Assembly (NCBI GenBank): GCA_018398765.1
Contig: JAHBMJ010004030.1
Coordinates: forward strand, 1 to 29,009
Length of the DNA stretch: 29,009 nucleotides
Reading direction: 5' to 3'
Source: Chromera velia
Lineage: Eukaryota > Sar > Chromeraceae
The notes under the pieces are model-generated. The model was not told where the DNA came from. It did not search any database and was given only the letters and a program-made list of their open reading frames with translations. Shown here in pieces: positions 1 to 8,045 of this stretch. Position 1 is the stretch's first letter. Each line of letters starts with the position of its first letter. Made by a program: the position numbers and the translations under genes.

Positions 1-846
1 TAGAATTCTTCTCATGATTGCATTCACTTCTCTACACTCGCGACAGTCAATCATCTCTGTACAATCCTTCACGCATACACGGTGAGCCATTCCTTTTTCT
101 CTCAAGGTCGCATACAAACGCTTACCTGTCGAGTATCTAAAACGGCAGTGCCACATGTTCAATTCTCTCTAGGTCATCTGACCATCTTGAGCAAGAGAAA
201 AAGAATCGGGTCCGGAGGGTTGAGAGGCTCCCGCCTGCTCTCCACCTGCCATCGCCTTTTCTATCAGGGGGGGGACGGGGTCATCACCAGAAGAAATCTT
301 CTTTTCCTCGGTGACTGCCAGGCAGACACATTCATTCACTCGTTTAGAAGAAAAAGAAACAAAAGAAGAAGAAGAAGAAAAAGGAAATGCATAAATTACA
401 TGTACTGTAATACCGTCTCTCTCTTCTAACAATGCTTTAACTTTCTTTCGATCTCTTAATGAACGCAATTCGACCCAATAAGGCTTGTCGACTTTCTGCA
501 GACGGAGACCCAGAACAGACAAAAGAGAAACAAAAACCGAACGCGAGTATGCACCTTCTATGTACACCTCCTCGATTTTATTCTCTGGAGACAAAACCCT
601 GACACGCACACGCACGTATCTGACTGTCTGAAAAGAATCTCTCTCAGCTTTCTCATACGTCACTTTCTTTCTCCAACTGTCTACAATGCAATCATCTAAA
701 TCATGACCTATCAGATGCTTACTACAACCAGTATCAGCAAAAGGAAAGCGGACCTCTTCACACTCACAATCGTCCTCTGCCAGGGGTGCAAATAGGTTCG
801 AGGAACGAGAGCCCCTTGCCGTCTCTCGTCCCACGCCCGAGTGTGG
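1..846 (-). pseudogene. Ty1/copia-like protease and start of GAG-pre-integrase domain (cut by window edge)
   Basis: Same frame as the Gag upstream. The protease signature is FPFADTGCSKHLIGHD (about 735-690), with the catalytic Asp-Thr-Gly. A copia-like tail follows, in which a Val-rich strand leads to a SLLSVLGL motif comparable to the family's NLLSVSQL. After TAG 171-169 the frame continues with MWHCRFRYSTGKRLYATLRE and later DCREC. This fits the His-His-Cys-Cys GAG-pre-integrase domain that precedes integrase in copia pol; the second His appears replaced by Tyr. The order Gag-PR-INT and the DTG-xSxH context favour Ty1/copia over Ty3/gypsy. The rest of pol lies outside the window. A short Ser/Lys-rich insert (about 390-330) sits between protease and pre-integrase. 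Confidence 0.65.
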
Positions 847-2112
847 TCAATTGCTCTTCCCCCCCCCAGAGGAGGAAGAGGACCCCCCTTTCTTCTTGCA
901 TGTAGGGGCGCGCGCATAGTGACCCTTCTCGCCACAATCCCTGTACTCGATGTTCTTCTTCTTGGCCCAGCACTCACCCTCATGCTTTCTCCCACAGGTG
1001 TAGCAGACCGGATGCTGCCCCCCCTGACCAGAGCTCCCACTCGAACCCTACCCGGAGGACCCCCCAGTGTTCCCGTTCTCCCTCTGCCTGCCACGATCAT
1101 TCCCCCTGTGTCCCACCTTTGGATTGGAGGAACGCCCTGCCTTCTCCCTTCCCCCTTCCCCGCCCTTCTCCTTCTCCTTGATGGCAGCGAACCAGTCGAG
1201 GTGAGGACGAATATCGTCCCACGAGAGCGAGTTCAGGTCAAGGAGCATCTCTCCCTTCTGCGCTCTGATGGCGGTGATAAGGGTGGTAGTCTGGTCAGTG
1301 TTGAGGGCGTGGAGGATCATGGTGGGTTTGGCAGCATCCTCAATGGGTCTCTGCATAGCCAGTGCATCGATCTTGAGAATGGAGAGACGCCTCCTCAGCG
1401 TTTTGAAAGCGAACTTGATCTTCGGCTTTGCCACCTCTCCAGAGGCAGTGCGCCTCTTGGTGTCGTAGGGAAACTCCTTGATCCTCTCCTCCACCTCCAG
1501 CTGTCTGATCAGGAGGTTGGAGAGGTACTCTTCCTTCACTCGCCTGATGACCTCCTTGTGCTTGAGGCCAGCACGGAAGAAGCACTTGAGATGGGCCTTG
1601 AACTTGGGGTCGTTCTTGACCGCCTTGAGCATTCCCATCCGAATGACTCTCCTCCACTGGCCAGAAGACCCAAAGCGGGATCTCCTGAGCTCCTCCTTCA
1701 TGAAGTCCTCAAACTGGCTCTCCCAATCCTCAAACCCCTCCTTCGGGTCGAAGAGAGGCAGGAGCGACCAGTCCACCTTCACCTTTTTCCAGGAGGAAAC
1801 AGAACTTGCAGACGAAGAATTGGAAGACCCTGCCTCACTGACAGAGTCAGACTCTTCAGAAGAGTCATCATCCTTGCTCGGCACAGCAACAGAACCATTC
1901 TGCCGTCTCTTGTCTTTTCCGGACTTTTTCTTTTCCAAAATTTTCTCAACAATCTTGTCGATCTTTTCTTCTAATTTCTTCCCGAGAAGGGAATCGAGTT
2001 TGGAATCGAGAGTCACTGCACTGCTGCTTGACTATGCAGCTGCAGCTTCTTCTTGGGCCTTCTTCTTGGCTTCTTCGTTTTCCTTTCTCCTCTGAGCTCT
2101 CGTCCGGACCAT
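847..2112 (-). pseudogene. Ty1/copia-like Gag with zinc knuckles, interrupted by in-frame stops
   Basis: Reading begins at ATG 2112-2110 with a basic, coiled-coil-like N-terminus (MVRTRAQRRKENEE) and stays in one frame to 847. A charged Lys/Ser-rich region comes first, then a capsid-like helical region with many Trp, Phe and Leu (about 1950-1300). A zinc knuckle CYTCGRKHEGEC follows (about 1005-970; spacing C-x2-C-x3-H-x3-C). A second, damaged knuckle (about 945-895) keeps DCGEKGHYAR and a later Cys but has Tyr where the first Cys is expected. In-frame stops are TAG 2034-2032, TAG 1050-1048 and TGA 849-847; I saw no frameshift. Gag packages element RNA in cytoplasmic particles. The family call rests on the downstream domains. 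Either a decayed copy or, for the TAGs, read-through as Gln. No LTR or primer-binding site could be placed upstream (2113-2460). Confidence 0.7.
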
Positions 2113-2462
2113 CTTGAAAAATCCAGAGAGAGAGAGAAAAGAAGGAAATTCAATCAGATCTGGCACACTGACTGAAAGACCCTAGAAGCCACTAGATTTT
2201 CTCAACTAGAAGCTTATCATAAGAGTCTCTTAAGGTCTTCTTACAGGGAAAGACTGAAGGACGGGATGCATTGCATATTCCCGTTCCTTTCATTGTTCAG
2301 CCGTTTTATCTCATTACATTTTATGAGCATGCTACTATTGATTGCAATTAATTCAAATTGCATGAAGAAGCATGCACATGCATGCATGCAGCTCGGCATG
2401 GCTCATCAATCTATAAGGCGGCGCGTATGGCGGCGGGCACTTCAGGCATGGCGGCTTAACAC
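2113..2462. other. Non-coding stretch upstream of the copia-like Gag
   Basis: No convincing gene. A pyrimidine-rich tract on the minus strand lies directly before the Gag ATG. I looked for a primer-binding site and an LTR end here and found neither. The segment around 2370-2390 is a short run of GCATGCAT-type alternating sequence. Confidence 0.5.
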
Positions 2463-3556
2463 CAACCCCAAAAAGTTAAAGGTCCCAAAGCTATGAACTT
2501 CAGTTATAAGATCAGCTAACTGAGGGATAGTAGTTATAAGCTTGTACATTTTTCTGTTCCCAGACCTTTCAGTCTTTTAATGTTCCCGGACCTTTTAGTT
2601 TTTCAATATTCCCAGACCTTTCAGTTTTTCAATATTCGCAGACCTCAGCATACAGTGTTCCCGGACTTTCCAATCTTTCAGTATTCCCGGACCTCAGCGT
2701 ACAGTGTTCCCAGACTTTTCAGTCTTTCAATGTTCCCGGACCTCAGCGTACACTGTTCTCGGACCTTAGTATACAGAAGAAAAACTATATCACTGGCTCT
2801 TTCCCTCAGATAAACAGTTCGGCAGCATATCTATTTAAACTTTTGTTATATGCAGATCGTTCCAGGCCTGGCTTATTCAACCACATGTACCAGATCATAC
2901 TGGACCTCAGAGTACCAGACCATACCATGTCTCAATATCTGGAGGGGCTAAAAAAAAAATGCGTCAGTGCACTAACCCTACCAGATAGTCAATCAGTCAG
3001 TACACATGTTTGGACTTATGCGACATGCACGTGTACTAACCCAAAAAAGTTAAAGGTCCGAAAGCTGTGAACTTCAGTTATAAGATTAGCTAACTGAGGG
3101 ATAGTAGTTATAAGCTTATAAATTTTTCTGTTCCCGGACCTTTCAGTCTTTTAATGTTCCCAGACCTCAACGTACAGTGTTTTCGGACCTTTCAGTCTTT
3201 TAATGTTCCCGGATTTTTCAGTCTTTCAATGTTCCCGGACCTCAGCGTATAGTGTTTCCGGACCTCAGCGTACAGTGTTTTTGGACCTCAGCGTACAAAA
3301 GAAAAACTAGATCGCTGGCTCTTTCCCTCAGATAAACAGTCCGTCAGCATATATGTTTAGACTTTTGTGATATGTAGGTCATTCCAGGCCTGGTTTGTTT
3401 AACCATATGTACCAGATCATACCAAACCTCAGAGTACTAAACCATACCGGGCCTTAACATTTTGGGGGGCTAAAAAAACAATGCATCAGTGCGCTACCAG
3501 ATAGTCAGTCAGTCAGTACACATGTTTGGACTTACACAACATGCACGTGCGAAATT
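2463..3556. repeat. Tandem dimer of a 574-bp satellite-like unit
   Basis: Two head-to-tail copies. The landmark AAAGTTAAAGGTCC lies at about 2473 and 3047, a period of 574 bp. Both copies then run through the same order: a unique block with GGGATAGTAGTTATAAGCTT, a minisatellite block, a GCTCTTTCCCTCAGATAAACAG block, a CCAGATCATAC block and an end block with ACATGTTTGGACTTA. Differences between the copies are mostly transitions. No third copy is visible on either side. Small ORFs inside are low-complexity readings of the repeat. Confidence 0.85.
2553..2785. repeat. Minisatellite of GTTCCCGGACC words, first copy
   Basis: Two alternating short units share TGTTCCCGGACCT. One continues with TTCAGTCTTTCAA (about 26 bp), the other with CAGCGTACAG (about 23 bp). 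The same arrangement recurs at about 3125-3300 in the second 574-bp copy with a different number and order of units, so the array has changed since the large duplication. Confidence 0.75.
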
Positions 3557-3875
3557 CTCGTTCCAGGCTTACGGAGACTGACCCATTTGACCGCTTGTGA
3601 TATTATGCTGGCACCTTAACCTTAGAGGTGATGTTCCCTACATCGTGCGACTAAGGACTGCACGTAGGAAAGCATACATCCATAAGAGTACCCTTCAGGG
3701 TTATGTCAAACATCTGGTTACGCCGCGTGGTAGGCTTTGCTCTATTTGAGCCCAATGGGAACTGAGACCTTTCGCTTGCGTGAGTTGTCGTGAAAGCCAA
3801 CTGATTCAGTCTTTCAACTAATTGAAATCAGCATCTACTGTCTTCCTTGAAGATTTAGTTTTTTGTATACCAAAC
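3557..3875. other. Unassigned stretch
   Basis: No ORF of note and no RNA gene that I can recognise. The segment ends in the tRNA-like sequence described next and may be part of the same repeat. Confidence 0.4.
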
Positions 3876-3948
3876 GCCTCGGTAGTCTAGTGATAGAGTA
3901 CTTGACTCATAACCGGAAGGTCGTGGGTTCGATTCATGTTATCGCCAC
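3876..3948 (+). tRNA. tRNA-Met(CAT)-like sequence, probably a pseudogene or SINE head
   Basis: An A-box-like region (TAGTCTAGTGATAGAGTAC) is followed by an anticodon-loop-like CTCATAA (anticodon CAT), then GGAAGGTCGTGGG and a near-perfect B box GGTTCGATTC. Order and spacing match eukaryotic elongator tRNA-Met. Pairing is poor: the acceptor arms do not pair, the T stem has mismatches and the anticodon stem has only three pairs. A functional tRNA is therefore unlikely. A tRNA-derived SINE head, with polymerase III promoter boxes kept and the cloverleaf lost, or a dead tRNA gene, fits better. Confidence 0.5.
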
Positions 3949-4452
3949 TTCTACCGCAGTCTAAGTAGCATAAGTCTACAATAGATCGTAATGATACCTC
4001 CGCCTACGGGTGGTAGGGGTGAAACGATACTAGGTGGTACGAAAAGGATGACAGGTCAAGAAGTATGAGGACTAAGATAGGGGGTCTACAGAGGTATAAG
4101 TGTGGGTAGACCTCCCCACACCAGGAACGGGGCGATAGTTTTTTTTGAACTGAGTATTCTTGGTAGCATACATTATGTTCAATGTTTTTGGTACCTGTGT
4201 ATGCTTTTTTGTGTGTATATTAGCAGTTGAGAACAAGTAAACGTTCTTTATCGGTCTGGTAACAATGGTATCCAGATCAACGGTCAGAACCAGAGGTTTG
4301 GGAGGTCTGAAGTGGACGTTATTTATTGAAAGCACCTTAATTAATATGGTTCAGTATGTATGCTTAGGATTGAGTACGGGTTAAAAAAATTTAGTGTTTT
4401 TAGAGTATGTTTGGTATCAGTGCTTCTCCTACAACCTACATGACCCACAACT
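3949..4452. other. Unassigned stretch between tRNA-like sequence and BRO-like gene
   Basis: No supported gene. If 3876-3948 is a SINE head, part of this stretch could be its body. I see no poly-A tail or target-site duplication that would fix its end. Confidence 0.35.
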
Positions 4453-5124
4453 ATGATTACTCTTTTTATAACTATTTAAACTGTTTTTCAGTTTGAAGGG
4501 GCTTACTCCCTGCAAGTGTCGAAAACATATGCAAAACCGTTATTTGATGCCACAGATGTATGTGGAATCCTCCAGGTATTGATTCCCCGTAAGGGGTTGA
4601 AGATTCATCAAAATTATATGAAGCTACTGACAGAAGATAGACTGTACCAGTTAATACGGAAGTGCCAGAAGAAAACAAAGGCAACTCAGTTCTGCCGGTG
4701 GCTCCAAAAGTACGTAATGCCCTCACTCCGTTATGAACAGTACCTAAAATAGATTGAGAGCTGTGGTCGTAACCAGTCTCTAATTGATTGGTTGATGTCT
4801 ATGCTTGCCCAGAATATGCCCACGGTTTGGGAAAACAACGAGTACCTTTATATCAAGCGTTTCCCTGAAGATAGGTACTATTAACTGGGGTACTGTTTGT
4901 TGGAGAAGGCTATTCGGGAGACTATTGATACAGTTCAGAGCTTTTGGTATGTTACCGGTGCCAAGAAACTTCTACAGATCATTGAAACCAGGTTTTCCTA
5001 TCTACATGAAGACTACTGCTCAGCCTGCGGTCGTAGAGGAGGTGGCAGCATGATCATTACAACCAGTAAGGACCTAGCAGAAGTGACTGAGTTTATCAAC
5101 AGCCTGGCTTTATAATTTATTTGA
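4453..5124 (+). CDS. BRO-N domain protein (virus-type), interrupted by TAA/TAG
   Basis: Residues from about 14 to 105 match the BRO-N fold: PLFDATDVCGIL near the start (the family's F-x-AKDV-x-x-LG strand), then LLTEDRLYQLIRKCQ and ATQFCRWLQKYVMPSLR (the family's ESGLY-LI and AK-FK-RWV-x-EVLPSIR). BRO proteins are DNA-binding proteins common in large DNA viruses, phages and related elements. The C-terminal part is unassigned; it has a CSAC pair near its end. Reading ATG 4453 to TGA 5122 crosses TAA 4477, TAG 4750, TAA 4882 and TAA 5113 and no internal TGA or frameshift. With the standard code only 4480-4752 is open and has no ATG. A TTTTTCAG acceptor-like site at 4484-4491 would be the alternative explanation for the missing start. 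Confidence 0.65.
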
Positions 5125-5207
5125 GAGTATTACAACATAAGACATCATTATTATTAGACTAAACAGTTTACATACACTGATCCAAACCTTTTAATTATAC
5201 TTTAATA

Positions 5208-5508
5208 GTTACCAGAAGAGTGGTTCCCGTAACTCTGGGTGGTAGTTACCAGAAGAGTGGCGACTGTAACTCTGGGTGTGGCGACCAAAAGAGTGGTTTC
5301 TGTAACTCTGGGTCGTAGTTACTGGAAGAGTGGTTCCTGTAACTCTGGGTTATAGTTACTGGAAGAGTGGTTTCCGTAACTCTGGGTGGTAGTTACTGAA
5401 AGAGTGGTTCCCGTAACTCTGGATGGTAGTTACTGAAAGAGTGGTTTTCATAACTCTGGGTGGTAGTTACCGGAAGAGTAGTGACTGTAACTCTGGGTGC
5501 TCGTTACC
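5208..5508. repeat. Eight 37-bp imperfect-palindrome repeats
   Basis: Units start at 5208, 5245, 5281, 5318, 5355, 5392, 5429 and 5466, with a partial ninth at 5503. Each has the form GTTACCAGAAGAGTGG, about five variable bases, then GTAACTCTGGGT. ACCAGA/TCTGGGT and AGAGT/ACTCT are inverted, so every unit can fold. Variation between units is mostly C/T and A/G. The array starts 84 bp after the BRO-like gene. There are no unique spacers of CRISPR type. Confidence 0.9.
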
Positions 5509-5729
5509 TTTGGGAAGATAATAAACTTGGAGTTGTCTAGGGCCTCACGTAATAATCCTTTGGTAAAAATTTAGTTCTCATTAGGCAAAGGTCGTTTCTC
5601 TAAAAATCCTGTGGTCACTGGTTCTAGTTGTCGAAGGTGTTGTGTTGGGTTATCGAATTAATTTTTGTATGCCGCACAACAACATTAAGAGCGGGACTAT
5701 GCACTTTTCGGAGCTTTTACGTATCAGGC

Positions 5730-5955
5730 ATGGGTAAAAAAATTATATTAACTTCCGCTTGGGCCCCCGAACCATTGACCGCTCATGCAACCCATCGCAA
5801 TGCCACCACCACCACCCACAACAATCCGGCTGACTTGCAAGGACGTGGAACTTGCGCAGCTCTGCGGGGATTAGCCTCTGTCTATGGTATGTTTTGTATG
5901 CTCTATTCTTTCTATTCTTGTTGCTGCAGATTGCTTGCTGGAGGGCAGATGGTGA
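5730..5955 (+). CDS. Possible small two-exon gene, unrecognised
   Basis: ATG 5730 opens a frame with an Ala/Thr/His/Asn-rich middle. A consensus-like donor (GTATGT at 5887) and acceptor (TTGCTGCAG ending 5929) delimit a 43-bp pyrimidine-rich candidate intron. The join keeps frame for eight more codons to TGA 5953-5955. I recognise no family. The call rests only on the splice signals and frame; unspliced, the frame is also open to 6005. It could be chance. Confidence 0.25.
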
Positions 5956-6230
5956 CGATAGTCTGCCATCCAAGAGAGCCAATAGCAGGTTTGTCAGTTA
6001 CATAACTAGTCTGCTTTAATTTAGCCTTGCAATCTGATTATTCTGGAGCTGCGTGTCCTTCGTTAAACGATAAGATATGGGAACTCATTTAAAAAAATCC
6101 GTATTTCCTGCTAACGTGTTGTACATACGAACATCCACTGCTTACATATCGTAACACAAACACCCATAGCTGACGTGTCGTACAGACAAACACATAGTCT
6201 TGATTTACTTCTCTTACTCAGGTATTATAG

Positions 6231-6818
6231 ATGACCAACATGGTGAGAAGAATCACAATCTCTGTCCGTGATGACAGGGTGTGGCAGAGGCTTCAACAGC
6301 TCCTCCATTTTCAGGGGCTGAATGCCTACAATGTGCTTTGGGAGTTGACTGGTGTAACTACAGCAGACAAAATTAATAATACACCATTGCACGGGGTCTT
6401 TTTCCTTACAGTGCTCCAGCAGGTGCCAATGGTGACCACTGCCAGTGATGAGGAGGATGACAGCAGTGCCAGTGATAAAGAGGACAACAGCGGTGCCAGT
6501 GATGAAGAGGACGACAACAGTTTTATGGGAGGAGAGGAGGAAGAAGACAGTGATAAGGATGAGGATGAGTAGACCCCTCATTCCAACTCGAATGATGGTA
6601 TATTGTACTATAAGCTTTCGGAGGAGCAGCTGTTTAGGTCCCCCTCCGCGGGCTGCTTCAAGTTACGGTTATAAGGAGGAGACGTGACAGGCACTACAGT
6701 AACTGCTCTTGAAAAAGTGTTTTGTTTATCAGAGTCAGATCTGTGCTATGGTCGTTCAGCGAGGTGGTTTCAACACCCATGGTTCAGTGGTATTATCTAA
6801 TTGCTGATAATCATATGA
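6231..6818 (+). CDS. Acidic-tailed protein with 27-bp coding repeats, unrecognised
   Basis: ATG 6231 follows an acceptor-like TTACTCAG. Residues 1-65 are mixed and soluble-looking. Residues about 70-113 form an acidic, low-complexity stretch in which a 27-bp unit encoding ASDEEDDSS-like sequence occurs three times. Under the standard code the protein ends at TAG 6570 (113 residues). The frame then runs on through TAA 6672 and TAA 6798 to TGA 6816 with ordinary-looking composition (YYKLSEEQLFRSPSAGCF; ARWFQHPWFSG), giving about 195 residues. No known domain. It lies 0.7 kb after the palindromic repeats and may belong to the same inserted segment as the BRO-like gene; that is inference. Confidence 0.45.
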
Positions 6819-7058
6819 CTTGCCCATCGTATACATGGATAGTAATATTTTTTTTACCTTTTTTTACGCTCGGGGGCGACTGTTTTTTACAGTTAGATAC
6901 ACCTGGGGGCGTTTTTTCTTATCAGGCTAGCTGTTGACCCTAAGGGTACTAGGATTAAAATATGGAATGTAAATAGTAGGTCGTGTATATCCTTAAGGGG
7001 ATTTAGCCTCATCTTAACATGATTGCCTTACCCTTTGCTGAATAATGAAGTGTTATTC
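6819..7058. other. Non-coding stretch
   Basis: T-rich runs at 6848-6867 and short GGGGGCG words; nothing assignable. Confidence 0.4.
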
Positions 7059-7172
7059 TAGTTGGGGAATTTCAAAGTGTTACTACATTATTTTAAGTGT
7101 CATTAGTATAAGGAGCTGAACTAGGCTTAAAATAACACTGATGACACTTGTAACACTATTTCCCCAAACTTT
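7059..7172. repeat. Imperfect inverted repeat (hairpin)
   Basis: The left arm has GTTGGGGAA, AAGTGTTAC and AAGTGTCAT in order. The right arm carries their complements in reverse order: ATGACACTT, GTAACACT, TTCCCCAAAC. The loop is about 15 bp. It could be a MITE-type terminal structure or a solo foldback. Further AGTGTCA or TGACACT words lie at 7278, 7314 and 7346. Confidence 0.7.
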
Positions 7173-8045
7173 TTAGATTTTTTTATAAACCTCACCAAAA
7201 TTTTCCCCCTTCAACCATCATGGAGGAGTAGTTTGACATTATATGAAAAATATGAAGCAAAGCGTCATAAGTATCACTAGTGTCACCTAAAGCCTCAATG
7301 CAGTATTAAATTAAGTGACACTTCAAAAAATACGGACCGCAGAGTGTCATCAAGGTATCATTGTTTAGTTTTATCCCTATTTATATACCAGACAAGGACG
7401 GGAAAAGCATGGCAACTGATACCAATGGAAATCATCCGGCAATGCCGGTCATGTCGATATCTTGTGTAGCATGACTGCTAGACAGGCTCAATATGGGGTA
7501 CTCAGTACTCAGCACCACGAACCGACAGCTTCTCGACAAGCATATACTGGTTGGTACTAAAGGATCCTTGACTCCTCAACGCGGGCATTTATCATCACAG
7601 CAGCAAAAAACTGCGTCCGGTGGATGATCTGTGGTATCCCATCGCCTATTATCCTTTGTGCTTGCCCGTACTCCTTCATAAAATGCAAACACCGCAGGAT
7701 ACCGCAAGGGTAGTCGCATACTTAGGGTGTGTTGTAGCTAAACTGAAAAGCTGTCACCTCCGGTGGTATTAAGACAGAATCCTTGAAATCGTTGTAGAGA
7801 TTCGATACCACTGAATAGCTGCAGAAAGCGATGCACCGAGGGCAAAACATTGCACAAGCATGTATATGATCACCTCAAGGAAAGGGGGAGCAGGCAAAAC
7901 AGAGAGGAAGGACGGGGGAGAGAGGTAAAGAAGAGGACCATGGTGGGGAAGAAGGAAATGTATGGGCGTGAAGAGCGCCAAAGATGGTACAGAACAGAGT
8001 CTCAGCCGTGGGAGGCAGGCTACAACAATCCCTTCAAGCGCTCGT
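7173..8045. other. Non-coding stretch downstream of the six-exon gene
   Basis: No supported gene on either strand. Scattered AGTGTCA words occur to about 7350. From about 7850 the sequence is purine-rich on the plus strand (a pyrimidine-rich 3' flank for the minus-strand gene). Confidence 0.4.

Noticed and set aside
841-1974. Long plus-strand ORF (377 codons) opposite the copia-like Gag
   Set aside because: The minus strand carries recognisable zinc knuckle and protease motifs in a continuous frame; the plus ORF is a compositional shadow.
5208-5508. CRISPR array
   Set aside because: Units abut without unique spacers, diverge gradually and are in a eukaryotic context: a minisatellite of palindromic units.
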